Both the position numbers and the translations under genes were made by a program. A stretch of 64,000 nt of DNA from Ciborinia camelliae (lineage: Eukaryota; Ascomycota; Leotiomycetes; Helotiales; Sclerotiniaceae), in the NCBI GenBank assembly GCA_025890175.1, contig JANPYM010000002.1, positions 642,383-706,382 on the forward strand, written 5' to 3'. The notes under the pieces are model-generated. The model was not told the origin of the DNA. It did no database searches and saw only the letters and a list, made by a program, of their open reading frames with translations. Shown in pieces: positions 24,206 through 37,000 of this stretch (the stretch's first letter is position 1; each line of letters starts with the position of its first letter).

Positions 24206-25714
24206 ATGTCTAGAATAAAGATCTCAGAATCTCCTGCCCCGAATCTTGACGAGGATTTGTACGAAGCATCCCCTGGGCCAAGTTATCCACGAAGAACTAC
24301 CAACAATGAGGTTTTGTCTCCTTCCCCGTCCCCAGCGGCTTCCACCTCGTCAGACAAGGAGAACAGATCTTCGCGACTTGCGATTGATAAAGGAAAAGGT
24401 CGCGCTTTAAATGTACCAATGGGTCCTCCAAGTGCACCGTCGACCACTAGCAAGAGAAAACGTACTGGAACCATTGGCGAGGGAGACACTCCAGTACAGC
24501 GTAATCAAAGACGGCGCACAATAGAAGTGGATGAAGATGGCGATGAGGAGGGAAAGGAGTATGATCCTGATCAAAGTGTCGAAGAGAGAAGAAAGCTTCG
24601 GTTCGAGTTGAGGGGTCTTTCAAGGACTTTACTAGATAATCGTGTTGAGTATCTTCAGGCGGAATCGACGGGTATCAAGGATACATTGCTCAAGGCCAAC
24701 AAGCTCTCAGGGAGAGTTAAGCAAACCTCGGATGCAACAATTGATTCACGATTACTTGTTAGTACTGCAGACCTCGCCAAGAAAAAAACACTTCGAATGA
24801 CATCTGGGGACACGGCACAAGGAGTCGATGTTGATGATTTTGTTTCCAAGATAAAATTATACATGGGCAGAGGCGAACGTTTTGAGGCTTCCCAGGGTCG
24901 TCATGTACCACGAAATACCCAACGTAGTCGGCGAAATGGGGCCATGGATGACGAAGATAGTGACAATGACAATGATGGAGAGATGCTCAACTGGGAATAT
25001 CTCGGACGTAATGCCTGTTTACCAAACAATGGTCGCCCGTCAGTGCCAGGTTTTCTCCTCGGTCCTTTATCTCTACAAAAGCGCGCTCGCAGGGCTGTGG
25101 TTCGAAGAGCTCCACTCAGACCCAACAACCTTCAGGAGACATGCCCAGAGATTTTGAGCGCAGGTGATATTGAGAAATCAGAGAATGCTAATCTGACCTA
25201 TCTATGCACAAAGATCGAAGACAGGCTGAGAGCAATTCAAGAGAAATACTCTGCCGCTGCTGAGGAGGTGATTACAGAGGAAATGTCAGAAGAAGAGAGG
25301 AGAGAAGCACTGAGAGACCAATATGACATGTCAGAGACTACGTCGATTGCATATTTTAAATTTGTCATCAACCCGTTTTCCTTCGGTCAGACAATTGAGA
25401 ATATGTTTTATGTGAGCTTCTTGGTTCGAGACGGCAAAGTAGCAGTTGAGATAGATCCGGATGGTCTTCCATACATAGGTTTGTTCCACCACATTCTGAA
25501 AATAAGATATTGATTGCTAATACCATATTTAGGAATAAATGAGGTAGAAGGTAAAGGAAGTTCTTCGCATACAGCAAGACATCAAGCAATTTTATCCCTC
25601 GATACACAGGACTGGACAGAAATGATCGAGCTCTTTGATATCAAGGAACCCATGATAGACCACCGGGAAGAACAAGACAACAGTAATATTGGCAAAAATG
25701 GATGGTATGCTTAG
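24206..25714 (+). CDS. nse4: SMC5-SMC6 complex kleisin subunit Nse4
   Basis: This is the kleisin that bridges the Smc5 and Smc6 heads in the nuclear DNA-repair complex. Two exons (24206-25478 and 25533-25714) give 484 residues. The N-terminal third is low-complexity, with S/P-rich and acidic runs and an RKR basic stretch. The helix that binds Smc6 follows from about residue 130 (LRFELRGLSRTLLDN). The C-terminal winged-helix domain (Nse4_C) is clear: FKFVINPFSFGQTIENMFYVSFLVRDG, then after the intron RHQAILSLDTQDW and IKEPMIDHR. The intron has GTTTGT as donor and a TAG acceptor with GCTAAT upstream. The ATG chosen (MSRIKISES) is the first in frame. Confidence 0.92.
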
Positions 25715-26912
25715 ATCATCGATTAGAGCATTAATTTTTGTGGAGTTTATTGGAGTTAGCTTTTTTATGGGCTCGGTATGGCACGGTCCCATACGTTTTA
25801 TGCTTGGCTTATGGGGGGAGTTTATTGAGAATAACCAAAACATGGCTAGGTATAAGCTATCAAGTGGCGTAAGGCATCTTCTCATGTATTGGACTTTTGT
25901 ACGATTTCGACGATGTTGGGGAGTTGTGTTGTATATATTCGGCGAGAAATCGACTTTCGTGTCCGAGATAGTGAAGCCAAGTGCTAATGGGAAAATATTC
26001 CAAGAGTTTAACATCCCAAAGTGTCATGTTATTCGACGACGGTGCTCCAATGATAAGTTGTTATTGTAGATGCGATTTGAATAATTCAGGCTTCCTGCTC
26101 CCCCTGTAGCCTTCCATGACCTACCACACCGCCCAGCCTTCAATTTTTCAGGGAGTAGGCGATTTATGTTAGCCCACAGGCGGGTCATAGTTAGGAGGAA
26201 GCGAGAGGGGGTGGAACTTGTAGGTCTACATTGATAGTATGGTTTCTATGACAGCAAAAATGGTGGTCCAAATTGGTATATCCATATTCTCAATTTAAAA
26301 AGATGTAACGGTAGTCTTTTTCCAAGTATTCTCAAATTGAAATGGGATTTTGATGATTTATTGTTCAAATTGGGTTGGAATATGAACGGCTATTCTTTTA
26401 GCTCTATGTAGAGTGCGTACTCTCTTGTAACGGGGAGGGTGGTGGAGGTCTAGTGATTCGGCGATTGTATGTTCTACGTGATGGGAATTGACTGTTGAGG
26501 GTGATGCTCGGACAAGAAATTCGAAGGTTCCTAGGAAGTAGTAATTGACCTCCTCGCCATTCTTACTGTCGCCTCAATCACCTCCCTACACCTCCCCATA
26601 CCACCCCCTATCTCCAGACCCAAACGGAATGGGAGATGGGCGATGAGAAGAATTTGGACGATTGTAAAGACTTTTGCACTATTCTTGAAAGGCTCTATTC
26701 TACCAAGTTAACGTTTATTTGATCATAAGTATTTTATATACAGTGGTGCAATGGTACAATGGTATATGCATGACATGAAAGGACGATTTGTAATAAGCCA
26801 CATTGATTTACCTGCCCACTCAACTTTATTTTAAAGATGAAACCAAATGCCTTGCCATGCTGCCAAAAAATTCAAGGTCTTGATAAAAATTCGGACCCTT
26901 CTCCCGTCTCTA
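25715..26912. other. Convergent intergenic space nse4/mcp1
   Basis: 1.2 kb between the 3' ends of two converging genes. Open frames of 126 and 140 codons overlap each other on opposite strands (about 25592-26069) but show no family resemblance and run into the nse4 3' end, so they are probably non-coding. The rest is likely 3' UTR and terminators. Confidence 0.5.
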
Positions 26913-28023
26913 TTACAACGATGGAATCTTCTGATACAGAGCATCATAACCTGCACCAACCCAGCCAGTTTCCACTCCGTCTCGTGCGACAACACCTAAT
27001 CCACCGGCATACCAGATAGCTCCTACGAGCCCAACAACACCATTGATACTCCACCATGTCCTTCTTCTATCTTTCTCAGTCCCACTAGGTAGTAAGTTCA
27101 ACCACTTAGCAGCGCCCCAAACCATGTGACCCGCACCGATTCCCACTAAAGCTATATACGTCGTCCACGCAACCGCAGGATATTTGGCAAAGCCATGCGC
27201 AATATACCCTAACCCAACACTAGATGATCCTCCCTCATATATTAAGGGGATGGCTCGGTTGACAAATACGTGAGAAGCTACGAGAGGAGCGAGAATATAG
27301 CCTGCGATAGAGTTGGATGAAATTGAGGGCCAAAACTTCGGAGAGAAGAAGGAAAAGTATGAAAGAGAACTAAATGGTTGATGAGAGGAGTAACGTTGCT
27401 CTGCAACTCGGCGGCGATAAAGACGTAAGGCAATGCCGGAAGTTATGTGGGCGGCGAGTGGAAGACCGATGAGGAGGGGTTCAAGGGGGAAGGATTCTAT
27501 TGCGGGGTTAGTGGGGCGGTGTGAGGCGTGGTAGGAGAGAAGGGACAAAGTAAAGTAAAGCCTTGGAGAAAATTTGGGTAAGCTCGGGATACGATACGTA
27601 CGGTAGTATGGGCGAGTGAGAAGCAAGTACTTTTCAGAATCAGGTACCGAACGGGTAATCAGGGGTATCAAAGAGGTGTTCGTGATATGCATAGCGCTAA
27701 AAATCGAGAAGGTATAGGAAGAGTAACGTTGTATACGTGTGACTAGGTATATCCACATTAGCCCATAAACATTAGATATATACATATATATGTAGGTATA
27801 TATATATATAAATTTATGATATATAGTAATACTCACGATAATATACAGCGCCATGACCGGAACCACTAAGTCCTAATGTTGAAGATCTCCCAAACGAGGC
27901 ATGTGAAGGGAGGTGTGGTAGTTTTTCATCCCAGTCAGGTGGGGAATCTATAGGTGAAGGATCTAATTGTTGAAGATCAACAAAAGTATCGTCTGAGGCA
28001 TTAGAATCTCTCCTTCCTTCCAT
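26913..28023 (-). CDS. mcp1: Mcp1-like mitochondrial outer-membrane protein
   Basis: Yeast Mcp1 sits in the mitochondrial outer membrane, suppresses loss of the ERMES tether and recruits the lipid transporter Vps13. Two exons (28023-27837 and 27742-26913) give 338 residues. The soluble N-terminus has the family pattern of an acidic segment with LQQLDPSPIDSPP and GLSGSGH. The splice joins YY to LTRIQRYSSYTFSIF, restoring a conserved block. Next come ITNTSLIPL, LLTRPYY and several hydrophobic segments of the Mcp1-like/DUF1691 domain, with conserved histidines (SYHASHR, HITSGIALRLYRR, GAGHMVWG). The 94-nt intron is mostly TA repeats. The function is carried over from the family. Confidence 0.85.
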
Positions 28024-28347
28024 ATTTACAATATAGAATCTATGATCTTAGATTTTGATATCAAGAAATGAAAATCATGAAAATCATGAACATATCAAAG
28101 AAAGTCTTGAAATGTTTTTAATATGTGAAATGTGTTGAAGATGTATGGATCGGATAGATTTAAGCTTATTGAGCTTGGACCATACCTTAATTCCTTAGGT
28201 GCACCGTGCAATCAACTTACTCGAGCTCATATGGGGCTCGTAAGATGTGTTTGACCAACATTGGGCCAGAAGTGAAAAGCTACGAAATACAAACACAACA
28301 CAACACAATATTTTCTCTCGACAACAAATTATCCATCATCGCAAACC
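28024..28347. promoter_or_regulatory. Divergent promoter region of mcp1 and C2H2 gene
   Basis: A compact 324-bp space lies between two genes read away from each other. It contains ATGAAAATC repeats (28068-28090) and an ACACAACACAAC run (28293-28307) just before the plus-strand start. No specific site is named. Confidence 0.45.
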
Positions 28348-28976
28348 ATGCCTCCAGTATGTCATTCATTCCCACGTGGATCAAATTACCCGAGCAAAAT
28401 TGCTAATGCGATTCTGTAGCGTGGTTTCACGAATCCAGCCCCGAAAACCGAGAGTGCTCGTGAGGCTGTCAAGTCTTTCTATTGTACGCTCTCATGTACC
28501 CTTCACGATGGATCCATCATCTTACATGCGCAGGTGAATTATGCAGTAAAGGATACGCGCGAATGAACGAATATGAAGCTCACCTCTCCTCATACGACCA
28601 CTCCCACAAACAACGCCTGAAGGATATGCGCCAACTGACGCGCGATCCGATGGCCTCCTCCAAAGCTCGCAAATCAGAAGCTAAAGCAAATTCACAATCT
28701 GGATTGATTTCGATCAAGTTGGGTGGAGACTCGGGCTCGGGCACTGGAGCTACTGGCGGGGGAGGTTTCAAGAAAGGGGGGTTTAAGAAATCGGGATTTA
28801 AAAGTGCTTTTGCGCCGGTGGATGGGGAGGGAACTGATGCATCTGTGAAGGATGAGGTTGAAGAAAAGATTGACCCAGGCAGAAGTTTGGGAGTTAAGGG
28901 AGAAGATTTGGAAAGCGATACCGATGATGAGCAATACGGATACGAGATGTACGACCCGAGGTATCCGACGGATTGA
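28348..28976 (+). CDS. C2H2 zinc-finger protein, GPATCH8/ZNF804-like
   Basis: Three exons (28348-28356, 28420-28483, 28534-28976) give 171 residues. The first exon is only nine bases (Met-Pro-Pro). Exon 2 encodes RGFTNPAPKTESAREAVKSFY and exon 3 completes the finger: FYCELCSKGYARMNEYEAH with Cys-x2-Cys and His-x5-His, followed by SYDHSHKQRLKDMRQLTRDP. This block is the conserved mark of the single C2H2 finger in GPATCH8 and ZNF804 proteins of animals, and fungi have short relatives. The tail has a GGGGFKKGGFKKSGFKSAF stretch and an acidic end (SDTDDEQYGYEMYDPRYPTD). A nuclear RNA-related role is likely but not shown. Confidence 0.85.
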
Positions 28977-31645
28977 GATAGGCCGGATAATGAAGATCAA
29001 TATCCATCGGATCTTTAAGCCTCAAAACAAGTATGGATTGAAGTCCGGAACTCCTGCACAATCGCGCGGCTTTGTCTTATACAAAGGTCCCGATGGACAA
29101 CTTGGTGGGTATTAGGCAGACTATACCAAAGTACCGACTCCAGATATCTCGACCAAAAGACATGAACGCCCATGATCACACATAAGAAGACCCGAGATTG
29201 TGGACTACTAGATTTGAAACGTCAACTGGCCGGAAAATATCATTATCTAGTCCATGATGGCAAACTCCATACCTTGACCCAGCAAGATTGGTAGTTCAAA
29301 TCTCCAACAACTGATCTCTTGATTATGGCATCGATGCAAAACGCAGAGAAATGCGATAAGTTATGTGAATTACAGAATTCAGTGAACCATTGAATCTTTC
29401 AAGGCAAAACCCCGGCCCGTAGCTTGGCCGGTATAGCTATTCGACCGTCGTTTCAGCCCTCAAGCTTTACTTGTTATTAAATCCATGTCGGCAATGGTAT
29501 GGCATATAATGAGTGTTGGCATCGCTGAGTCCTAAATGCTTTGATCGAACCCCAAGAAAAGCCAAACCACCACCAAGAGCATATTTGGGTGATAGGCTTG
29601 ATCAAAATGTTTGGTTCGCATAGAATAGTATCAGAAATGGAAACGACAATATGCGAAGGTATTCTGCACGGTCTCGCGGCAAGATTCGATTCCAAAATAT
29701 GCAATAGCAAGAACGGACCATGTCGAAACTAAAACTGTGGTCCTGCGAGCCGCCAGTGCTTCTTTCAGTAAGGTACCCGATATGGAGATATATAAGTTAC
29801 ATAAATTGCTTCAAAAATAGGGCTGAGTAAGTCGTTGCAAATTCCGGCTTATATGTGACCTTAACGTGAGGGTAGTTCCTCACGTTGAGAGGAAATCTAA
29901 TCAACCATGGTTATTATCTGACAAACACGACACATTTTCTTGCGAGGCGCTTGTACCTACAAGGCCTCTATATCGCGAGTCCTGGACCAGCTTCTGGTGG
30001 ACATGAATGACGAAGAACATTGCTAAAGCCCTAAATTATCTTCCACGTCTTTCAACTCCAAATTTATGTGTTAATATAAAAGAATCTATATCGAATTCGG
30101 TGTATCGATGTCCCTCGCTGGCAAGTTGTGATTTTGATTATCAAATATACCCCATTCCTGTTTCAAGTATCGATCAGCGCAATGTGATATCTGGTTTGTT
30201 TCCATCTTATATAAATCATTGGCTAACTAACGCAAGCCCACTGGAGGAGGGATGCCTCCTCCATGAAGCCTCAAAAGCCAAGCCCGTTGAAGACTCGAAC
30301 GGCCGTGGGAACCGTGTGGGATTTTGTACCCAATAACAAATTTATAGGGGGTAAATTAATTGCACAAGTTACAGGGAGATTCTAGGGATTGGCACTAGTG
30401 GAGTAATAGACGCCAATAAAAAAAATCCGCCCGGTTCACTCGACACTCACTCAATGCAATTGGAATTTCACCCGACCAAGGAAATTCAGAGAGAGATATT
30501 TACTGAGGGGTGGTTTTGATGATGAGACGACTGAATACATTTTGAAGAACCTGTTATGATATGCAAAGTGCATGATGGCTTTCATCACTTCAATCAGTAA
30601 ATCTGCCTTGATGATATACGCAACGCATATTGCAATGGCCCATGTACCACCAAGTGTAAATGACGATGATACTGCCGCACCATGGTACAACGTCGGTGCA
30701 AAGAACTCGCTGGCCAATCTTCCGAAGCTAATCCTCTTCTTGGTTTGAAAATATAGGTCCTGATTGGGTTTATGGCAACAGCTTACATCGCATTGCTATG
30801 CTGTATTACCAAGATCATTCTTGACGCCAAAAACGATATCTTTGCACCGTCTACGTTCAAAAAGTGATCTTTTGCCCCCAGTATTACTGCTTCATCATCC
30901 AGTGACCAGCAACTTATCACAGGAATATCTGTCCTGATTGCTGGCTACTCACAATTCAGAAATGGCATTTTGATATCTCGCTGGCAGACTGTTGTGAACC
31001 TTGGTTGGTTTTCTACTGTGACGCACACCTATTAGTAGGTAGGTATTATTAGGTAGTATTATTGTTAACTAGGTAGGTATCCGCTCTCCATATTATGATT
31101 TACTGCAATTCCTTGGAATTGATGTTGTGACATATATATATCTATATCAGCCAGTAGAGATGAGATGTGATGGGAATATCTCGTTCGTCGCTTAACTTAT
31201 GAGACGCGCTTGTTATATATCGGTCGGTTCCAGGTTCATCAAGGTTTTATCGATTGGATTAATCCGGTTCCGTTCCGTGAAAAAGCAAAAATGCTGTCTC
31301 GATAAATCAATTGGAAACCATCCATTCACCCCGTCGTCGCTGTATTGCTTCTTTTCAATTACCTTAGTCTTTCTCATTCTCCGACCGATATGACTTTTGG
31401 ATCTTTACCACTTATCAGGCCTACGAAAACGAATACTTGAGAAAACCCAACTCCCGAGAAACGCCGTGCCTACTACCCGAATGAAATCGTTGAGCTGCGG
31501 TTAAACAATCTAGACTAAAATTCCATCTAGTTCCTTAGTTCAAAAGTACACGAGCTAATCTGACTCGGACCTCATCCCCCGCACTTATTGAGAACATCTC
31601 TCATTTTTCTGCATTGGTCATTTTGATCTACACCCTACTATTATC
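28977..31645. other. 2.7-kb space without a recognised gene
   Basis: Several open frames of 60-110 codons occur (for example 30007-30336 + and 30451-30717 -). None shows a domain, a splice pattern that extends it, or a family resemblance. A 109-codon frame at 30007 has ordinary codon use and starts with ATG, so a small orphan gene is possible. A TAGGTAGGTATTATTAGGTAG simple stretch lies at about 31036-31080. The last 400 bp should hold the promoter of the acyltransferase gene. Confidence 0.4.
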
Positions 31646-34011
31646 ATGGCCAACGAGCAGCATGCTCATGAGCATATGCCTCAAAAACCCAAGCACAAGG
31701 AACAATTCCCCATGACAAATTGGATATATGATGTATTTCTCTGGACATTTTCGATACTTGTCGACCTCTTCTTTCGAGAAGTTCACCCAAGAGGATCATG
31801 GAAAGTTCCAAGGCGTGGACCTGTTATCTTTGTAGCAGCCCCTCATGCCAATCAGGTATGCGACAGTTAGCTTTCACGTCTCTGAAGCTCTTAGTTGACA
31901 CATTGCTCTAGTTCGTTGATCCTCTTATCCTAATGCGCACCCTCCGAAATGAATGCCATCGTCGTGCCGCTTTCCTAATCGCAGCAAAATCTATGGGTCG
32001 ATTCATCGTGGGCTGGTTTGCGCGTAAAGTGGGCGCGGTTCCTGTTGGACGAGCTCTGGATATGGTGAAGCTGGGATCTGGTACAATATACCTGCCAGAC
32101 CCTATCAATGACCCCCTTCTCATTCGTGGAATTGGCACAAAATTTGACGGAAAAGAAATACAAGTTGGAGGATTATTAGTTTTACCTACCATCGATGGAA
32201 CTGCAGCCAATACAGAGATAGCGGAAGTGATTAGCGCAGAGGAGTTGAGGTTGAAGAAACCTTTCAAGGGTCGAAATGCTATGATACAGCTCACTGGACG
32301 AAGCGATGTTGATGAAAATGGCAAGTTTGGCGATGAGTCTGTCAAGGGCACTAAGGAAGGTTTTGAAGGGTCGAAGTACAAGACCGCCCCGAAAGTTGAC
32401 CAGACACAAGTATACGATGCCGTTTTCGATCGTCTTAGTGGTGGTGGAGCTGTTGGGATCTTTCCGGAGGGTGGAAGTCATGACAGGACCGAATTGCTCC
32501 CGTTAAAAGCTGGTGTGGCTATCATGGCACTTGGATCTTTGGCTGCGAATCCTGACAGTGGCCTTCAAATTGTCCCATGTGGAATGAACTATTTTCACGC
32601 CCATAAGTTTCGATCCAGGGCCGTAATTGAGTTTGGCAATCCTATCGAAGTCCCAAAAGAGCTTGTTGAGCTTTATAAAAGTGGGGACCGAAGAGGAGCT
32701 GTCAGTCAATTGTTGGATATTGTATACCAAGCCCTCGTTGCTGTGACTGTCACAAGCCCGGACTATGACACCCTCATGCTTATCCAAGCTGCTCGAAGAC
32801 TCTATAATCCAACTGGCAAGAAGCTCCCACTTCCAATGGTAGTTGAGTTAAATCGAAGACTGGTTAAGGGTTATACCCATTATAAAAATGATCCTAGGAT
32901 TGTTTCACTCAAGAAATCTGTTTTAGACTACAACAGACAACTACGCTACATGAATCTCAGAGATCACCAAGTTGAATACGCTAAGTTCTCTGTTCCAAAA
33001 GTTGTATTCCTTCTGTTCTACCGCCTAGGAAAGCTTGCTGTTTTGTCTATTGGTGTTATTCCAGGGCTTTTCTTATTCGCACCGGTCTTTATAGCCTCAA
33101 AACTCATTAGCATAAAAAAATCGAAAGAAGCTTTGGCTGCATCTACGGTCAAACTTCAAGGTCGAGATGTCATGGCAACATGGAAACTATTGGTCGCCCT
33201 TGCCTTTGCGCCGATCTTATACAACTTTTATACCATTAGTCTTGCATATTGGACTTACAAAAATAGAGTCCAAGGATACGTACCTGAATGGGTCCCACTA
33301 TGGGCAATCTTTGTTTTTGGGTACATCCTCTTCCCAGCTATTACCTTTGCAGCTCTTCGTTTTGGAGAAGTTGGCATGGATATCGCCAAATCGTTGCGAC
33401 CTTTAATCGTGGCTCTCAACCCGGCTTCTAGTAACGTTATATTTAAACTTCGTGAGCGCAGAGAACAACTCAGCACACAGGTCACAGATGTCATCAATAC
33501 ACTCGGCCCGGAAATGTTTCCCGATTTTGACGCTTCCAGAATAGTAGCCGATCCTTTCAATCGCGATGATGCCAAGACTCCTACTTCGCCTCGTCAAATT
33601 GATTTACGCCGCAACAGCAATCAATCTGGCATCTCGGATGAATCACCGCCACGTATTATCCATAGAAGCAATACCGCAGGTGCATCTATTGGCGGTGGCT
33701 CGAGTACGAATAGTCATCTTCCACGAAACGAGTCTTTTGGCAACATAGGAAATATCGCATTATTTGCGACCCGACCACCATCAAGAAGCAGGAGTCGCAG
33801 TAGCAGCAGCGGTGGTGCCGTAGGGTCAGCGGGGTTTCCATTGAAGAGCTTTAGTGCATTGGATGGAAAAGCAAGTTTTGATGAGGTTAGTATGAAGATT
33901 CGGGGAGCTATGAAGGAGAGGGGAGAAATGAGACGAAGACAGAGCGAGGTGACGAGAGAAAATGAAGATGCGGCGTATAGCAGTGAAGATGAGGAAAGGA
34001 AACGCGTTTAG
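31646..34011 (+). CDS. sct1: Glycerol-3-phosphate/DHAP acyltransferase (Sct1/Gat1 type)
   Basis: This catalyses the first acylation in glycerophospholipid and triacylglycerol synthesis at the ER. Two exons (31646-31855 and 31912-34011) give 769 residues. The start MANEQHAHEH is the first ATG, and a hydrophobic segment lies at about 26-43. The acyltransferase motifs are present: APHANQFVDP (His67; the intron splits this motif), GAVPVGRA and GIFPEGGSHDR (FPEGG 254-258). The long insert between the second and third motifs is usual for fungal GPATs. About three membrane segments follow in the second half (LLFYRLGKLAVLSIG, LLVALAFAPILYNFY, PLWAIFVFGYILFPA). The tail is serine- and arginine-rich, probably phosphorylated. 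Yeast has two paralogues, SCT1 and GPT2; which one this equals is not decided. Confidence 0.92.
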
Positions 34012-37000
34012 AGGGAAAGAAATGGGGAAAGTTAATTGGGTTTGGTATTTTGATTGGGGGTTATAGTATAGGGCAAGTGAGTTGACACGGGATGGGATGG
34101 GATAGTTTGTTAGCGGGGCGTAGCGGGGGGGGGGCGTTTAGGGGGGATACCACTGTAGATGGCTATCTTTCAACGTTTGTCGCTGGATGAAAATCATATC
34201 AGGTTTATTCCTATGTCCTATTTCTTGATGTATTATTGGAAGTTTCTGTAGACCCGGTTTTCTCGTCGCCTCAACACTTTCGCCAACCTACCTTCCCTCC
34301 TATATGTACTTCCTCCCTTTTCATTCGCACAAGCTGCATCTCGCTAATCAATGGCTTTCACCTCTAATTACCTTCTTGATCAAACATCTCCTGAAACGAT
34401 TGACCTAAAACCACTTACCTTATCATACCAAGTTGTATGGTGGAAGTACCATACACGCGGCAATGCATGGTAAGCCAGCCCAATGAACAATATAGGGGCC
34501 TGATACTTGATCCTATTGGACAATTGCTTGAGACGGTGAAGCCTTACTTGGTAGTACAATTACTTGGTCTGGGCAGCCAAAATGTGAGGGGTTCCAAGAG
34601 GTTGGAGATGAGATTGATGTTCCAAGTTTTGAAGGTAGGATAATTATCTCACCATAGCAAAGAAGTAAAAAGGGTTATCGGTCAATTGCAAAGGGCCTTG
34701 CGACATATATTGGCGAAAAAAAGACATGTTAGTATGGGTGGAAAAGTGGAATGTCTGTACCCTGCTGAACCGAGTCAACTGACATGATAATTGCTTGAAT
34801 GAAGTCTGAGCCAGGTTGGAAATCAAAATAAAATCACGGAGATGAGTTTCATATAATTTCTTTAAAATCGGATACTGCATGTGTATTTTGCCGGCAGCTT
34901 CGGTTACTCAGGGCTCAAATAATTTCAATTGAGGATTGTGAATGGATTGTTGGAGATTTGAGATTTGCCAAGGGGGGCTGTGCATTTTTGGGCCAAGATT
35001 TTCAAAAATGAATATAAAAAGTTGATTGGTGGGGGTTGTACTTCGTACGTCAGCGATTATTAGGAGGAGCAGGAGGAGCTTTGGCTGCTGTGCTGTGCTT
35101 TGCTGTGCTTTGCTGTGCTTTGCTGTGCTTTGCTTTTGCTTGCTTGTTTGCAGGTTGCTTGCGTCGCTTTTGCAGATGCGAGATGCATGCATGATGGATG
35201 GGTGATGTACGTATGGGTGATGGGCCATAGCTTCTACCTTGAAATGGATGGATGGATGGATGGATGCCCAGGTGGATTGATGATGGGTGATGGGCCAATA
35301 GCTTCTACCTTGAAATGGATGGATGGATGAAGGTGGGTTTATCGCGATGCATGTATGAATGGATGGATGAATGGATGGATGGACGAAGGTGGGTTTATCG
35401 CGATGCATGCATGCTCCAGGTTTATATCGGAGAATAGAGAATATTGGAATTTGGATGACCAGAAGTGATGGGAGTGAGTGGTATCGGATGGTAGTGGTGG
35501 TTGTCGGGATTTGAGTGCTGATGTTTTTGAATGATAGGTACCTACTAGGTTCTATTTAGATGAAAGTCTAGAAGTGAAGTGAAGTAAAGTGAAAGGGCAA
35601 TGGGTAAAATGAAACGAAATGATTACCTAGTTATTAGATAGTGATAACTAGCGAGTATATATATATAAATGTATTGATGGTAAAGGTAATAATTAATTGG
35701 ATCTCTTAGGTATCAGGCTACTCACTCCTTTATAATATCTTTCAACACAACACTGCACACTACAATACAATATAACAACAATACCATCGCCATCGTCGCC
35801 ATCATCACCACCACCACTATATAGTAATTAGTAATTAACATAGCAAAGGAAACCGACAGGGTCTAGAAAGCTTATTTAAGATGGTCAGAATATCTTGGGA
35901 CTCTTGGCAAAATAAAGTTTAAATATACTTGGGACCTTGGGTAACATTATACATTATAGGTATTATTATTGTCTGGATGATTAAATCTTCCAGGTTGGGT
36001 ATATGGATACTACCTAGGTAACGGTAACCTTGGCATCCGCATCAAACAGCGGGAGTACAGTCACGATAATATGGAATAATTCAACCATTTGAGAGCTCTG
36101 ACTCTGAGTCTGGGTCTGGGTCTGGGTCTGATGAGTCTGAGTCTAATAAGCTTGAGCTTCACAACAACAACAACAACAACAACAAGCGGAATTGGATGTC
36201 CATATCATATCATATCATATCATATCATACCTACCCACCTACTACCTACTACCTACTACCTACCTCGTAACCATACCATATCATCAGGTCCACGGGTACC
36301 TTACCTTATCTTACCTTACCTTACCATACCTCACCTACATCCATACCCGTACCATCTTCGTTCCTTCCACAAATAGAAAGAATTATCACCAAATTATATT
36401 ATAGCTACACCACCAACCATATAGATACCAGACTCAAATACAAACACAAAACCTACACTTACACCTACATCTACACCTACACCTAAACCTAAACCTAAAC
36501 CTACACAATCTACCTAGGTAAGAAAGACCCTTTTCTATTATCGTCTGCCATTCTTCCGAGTTCTACAGTACTGTATTCAAATTCGAGGTCACATCCCCCC
36601 CTTCTCTCTCTCTTTTTCCTTCTATTAAAGTTTCTCCTCTCATCTCTCTCCTCTCTTCTCTCTCCTTGATCCCGTCGTGAAGCTTTTCCATTTCATCATC
36701 ACCACCAACAGCAAACGTTCAATCAATGCGTGAAACACATACTACCTAGGTTTTCACATCAAATCACTTCACTCTTCACATCACATTTTGATGGGTCTGA
36801 TAAACCATCCACCTGCAACAACAACATCATCGTCGTCGTCATCATAATCATCATCACGGGAATATCATTTCGGTAGCTACGGTACGACTGAGTCTGTAGC
36901 CAGTTCGCGTGCCCAGAAGGTTTGATCAAATCCCCTCCACTCAAAAGGAGGCGCAGCCCCCAGCAAAAAGCACCTCCATCAAAGTGTTCGAGATTTCGAT

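Noticed and set aside
25592..26069. Overlapping open frames of 126 (+) and 140 (-) codons after nse4
   Set aside because: They mirror each other, overlap the nse4 3' end and show no conserved motif.
36460..36505. CCTACA/CCTAAA repeat as an interstitial telomere
   Set aside because: The fungal telomere unit is TTAGGG/CCCTAA; these units lack the third C and are mixed.
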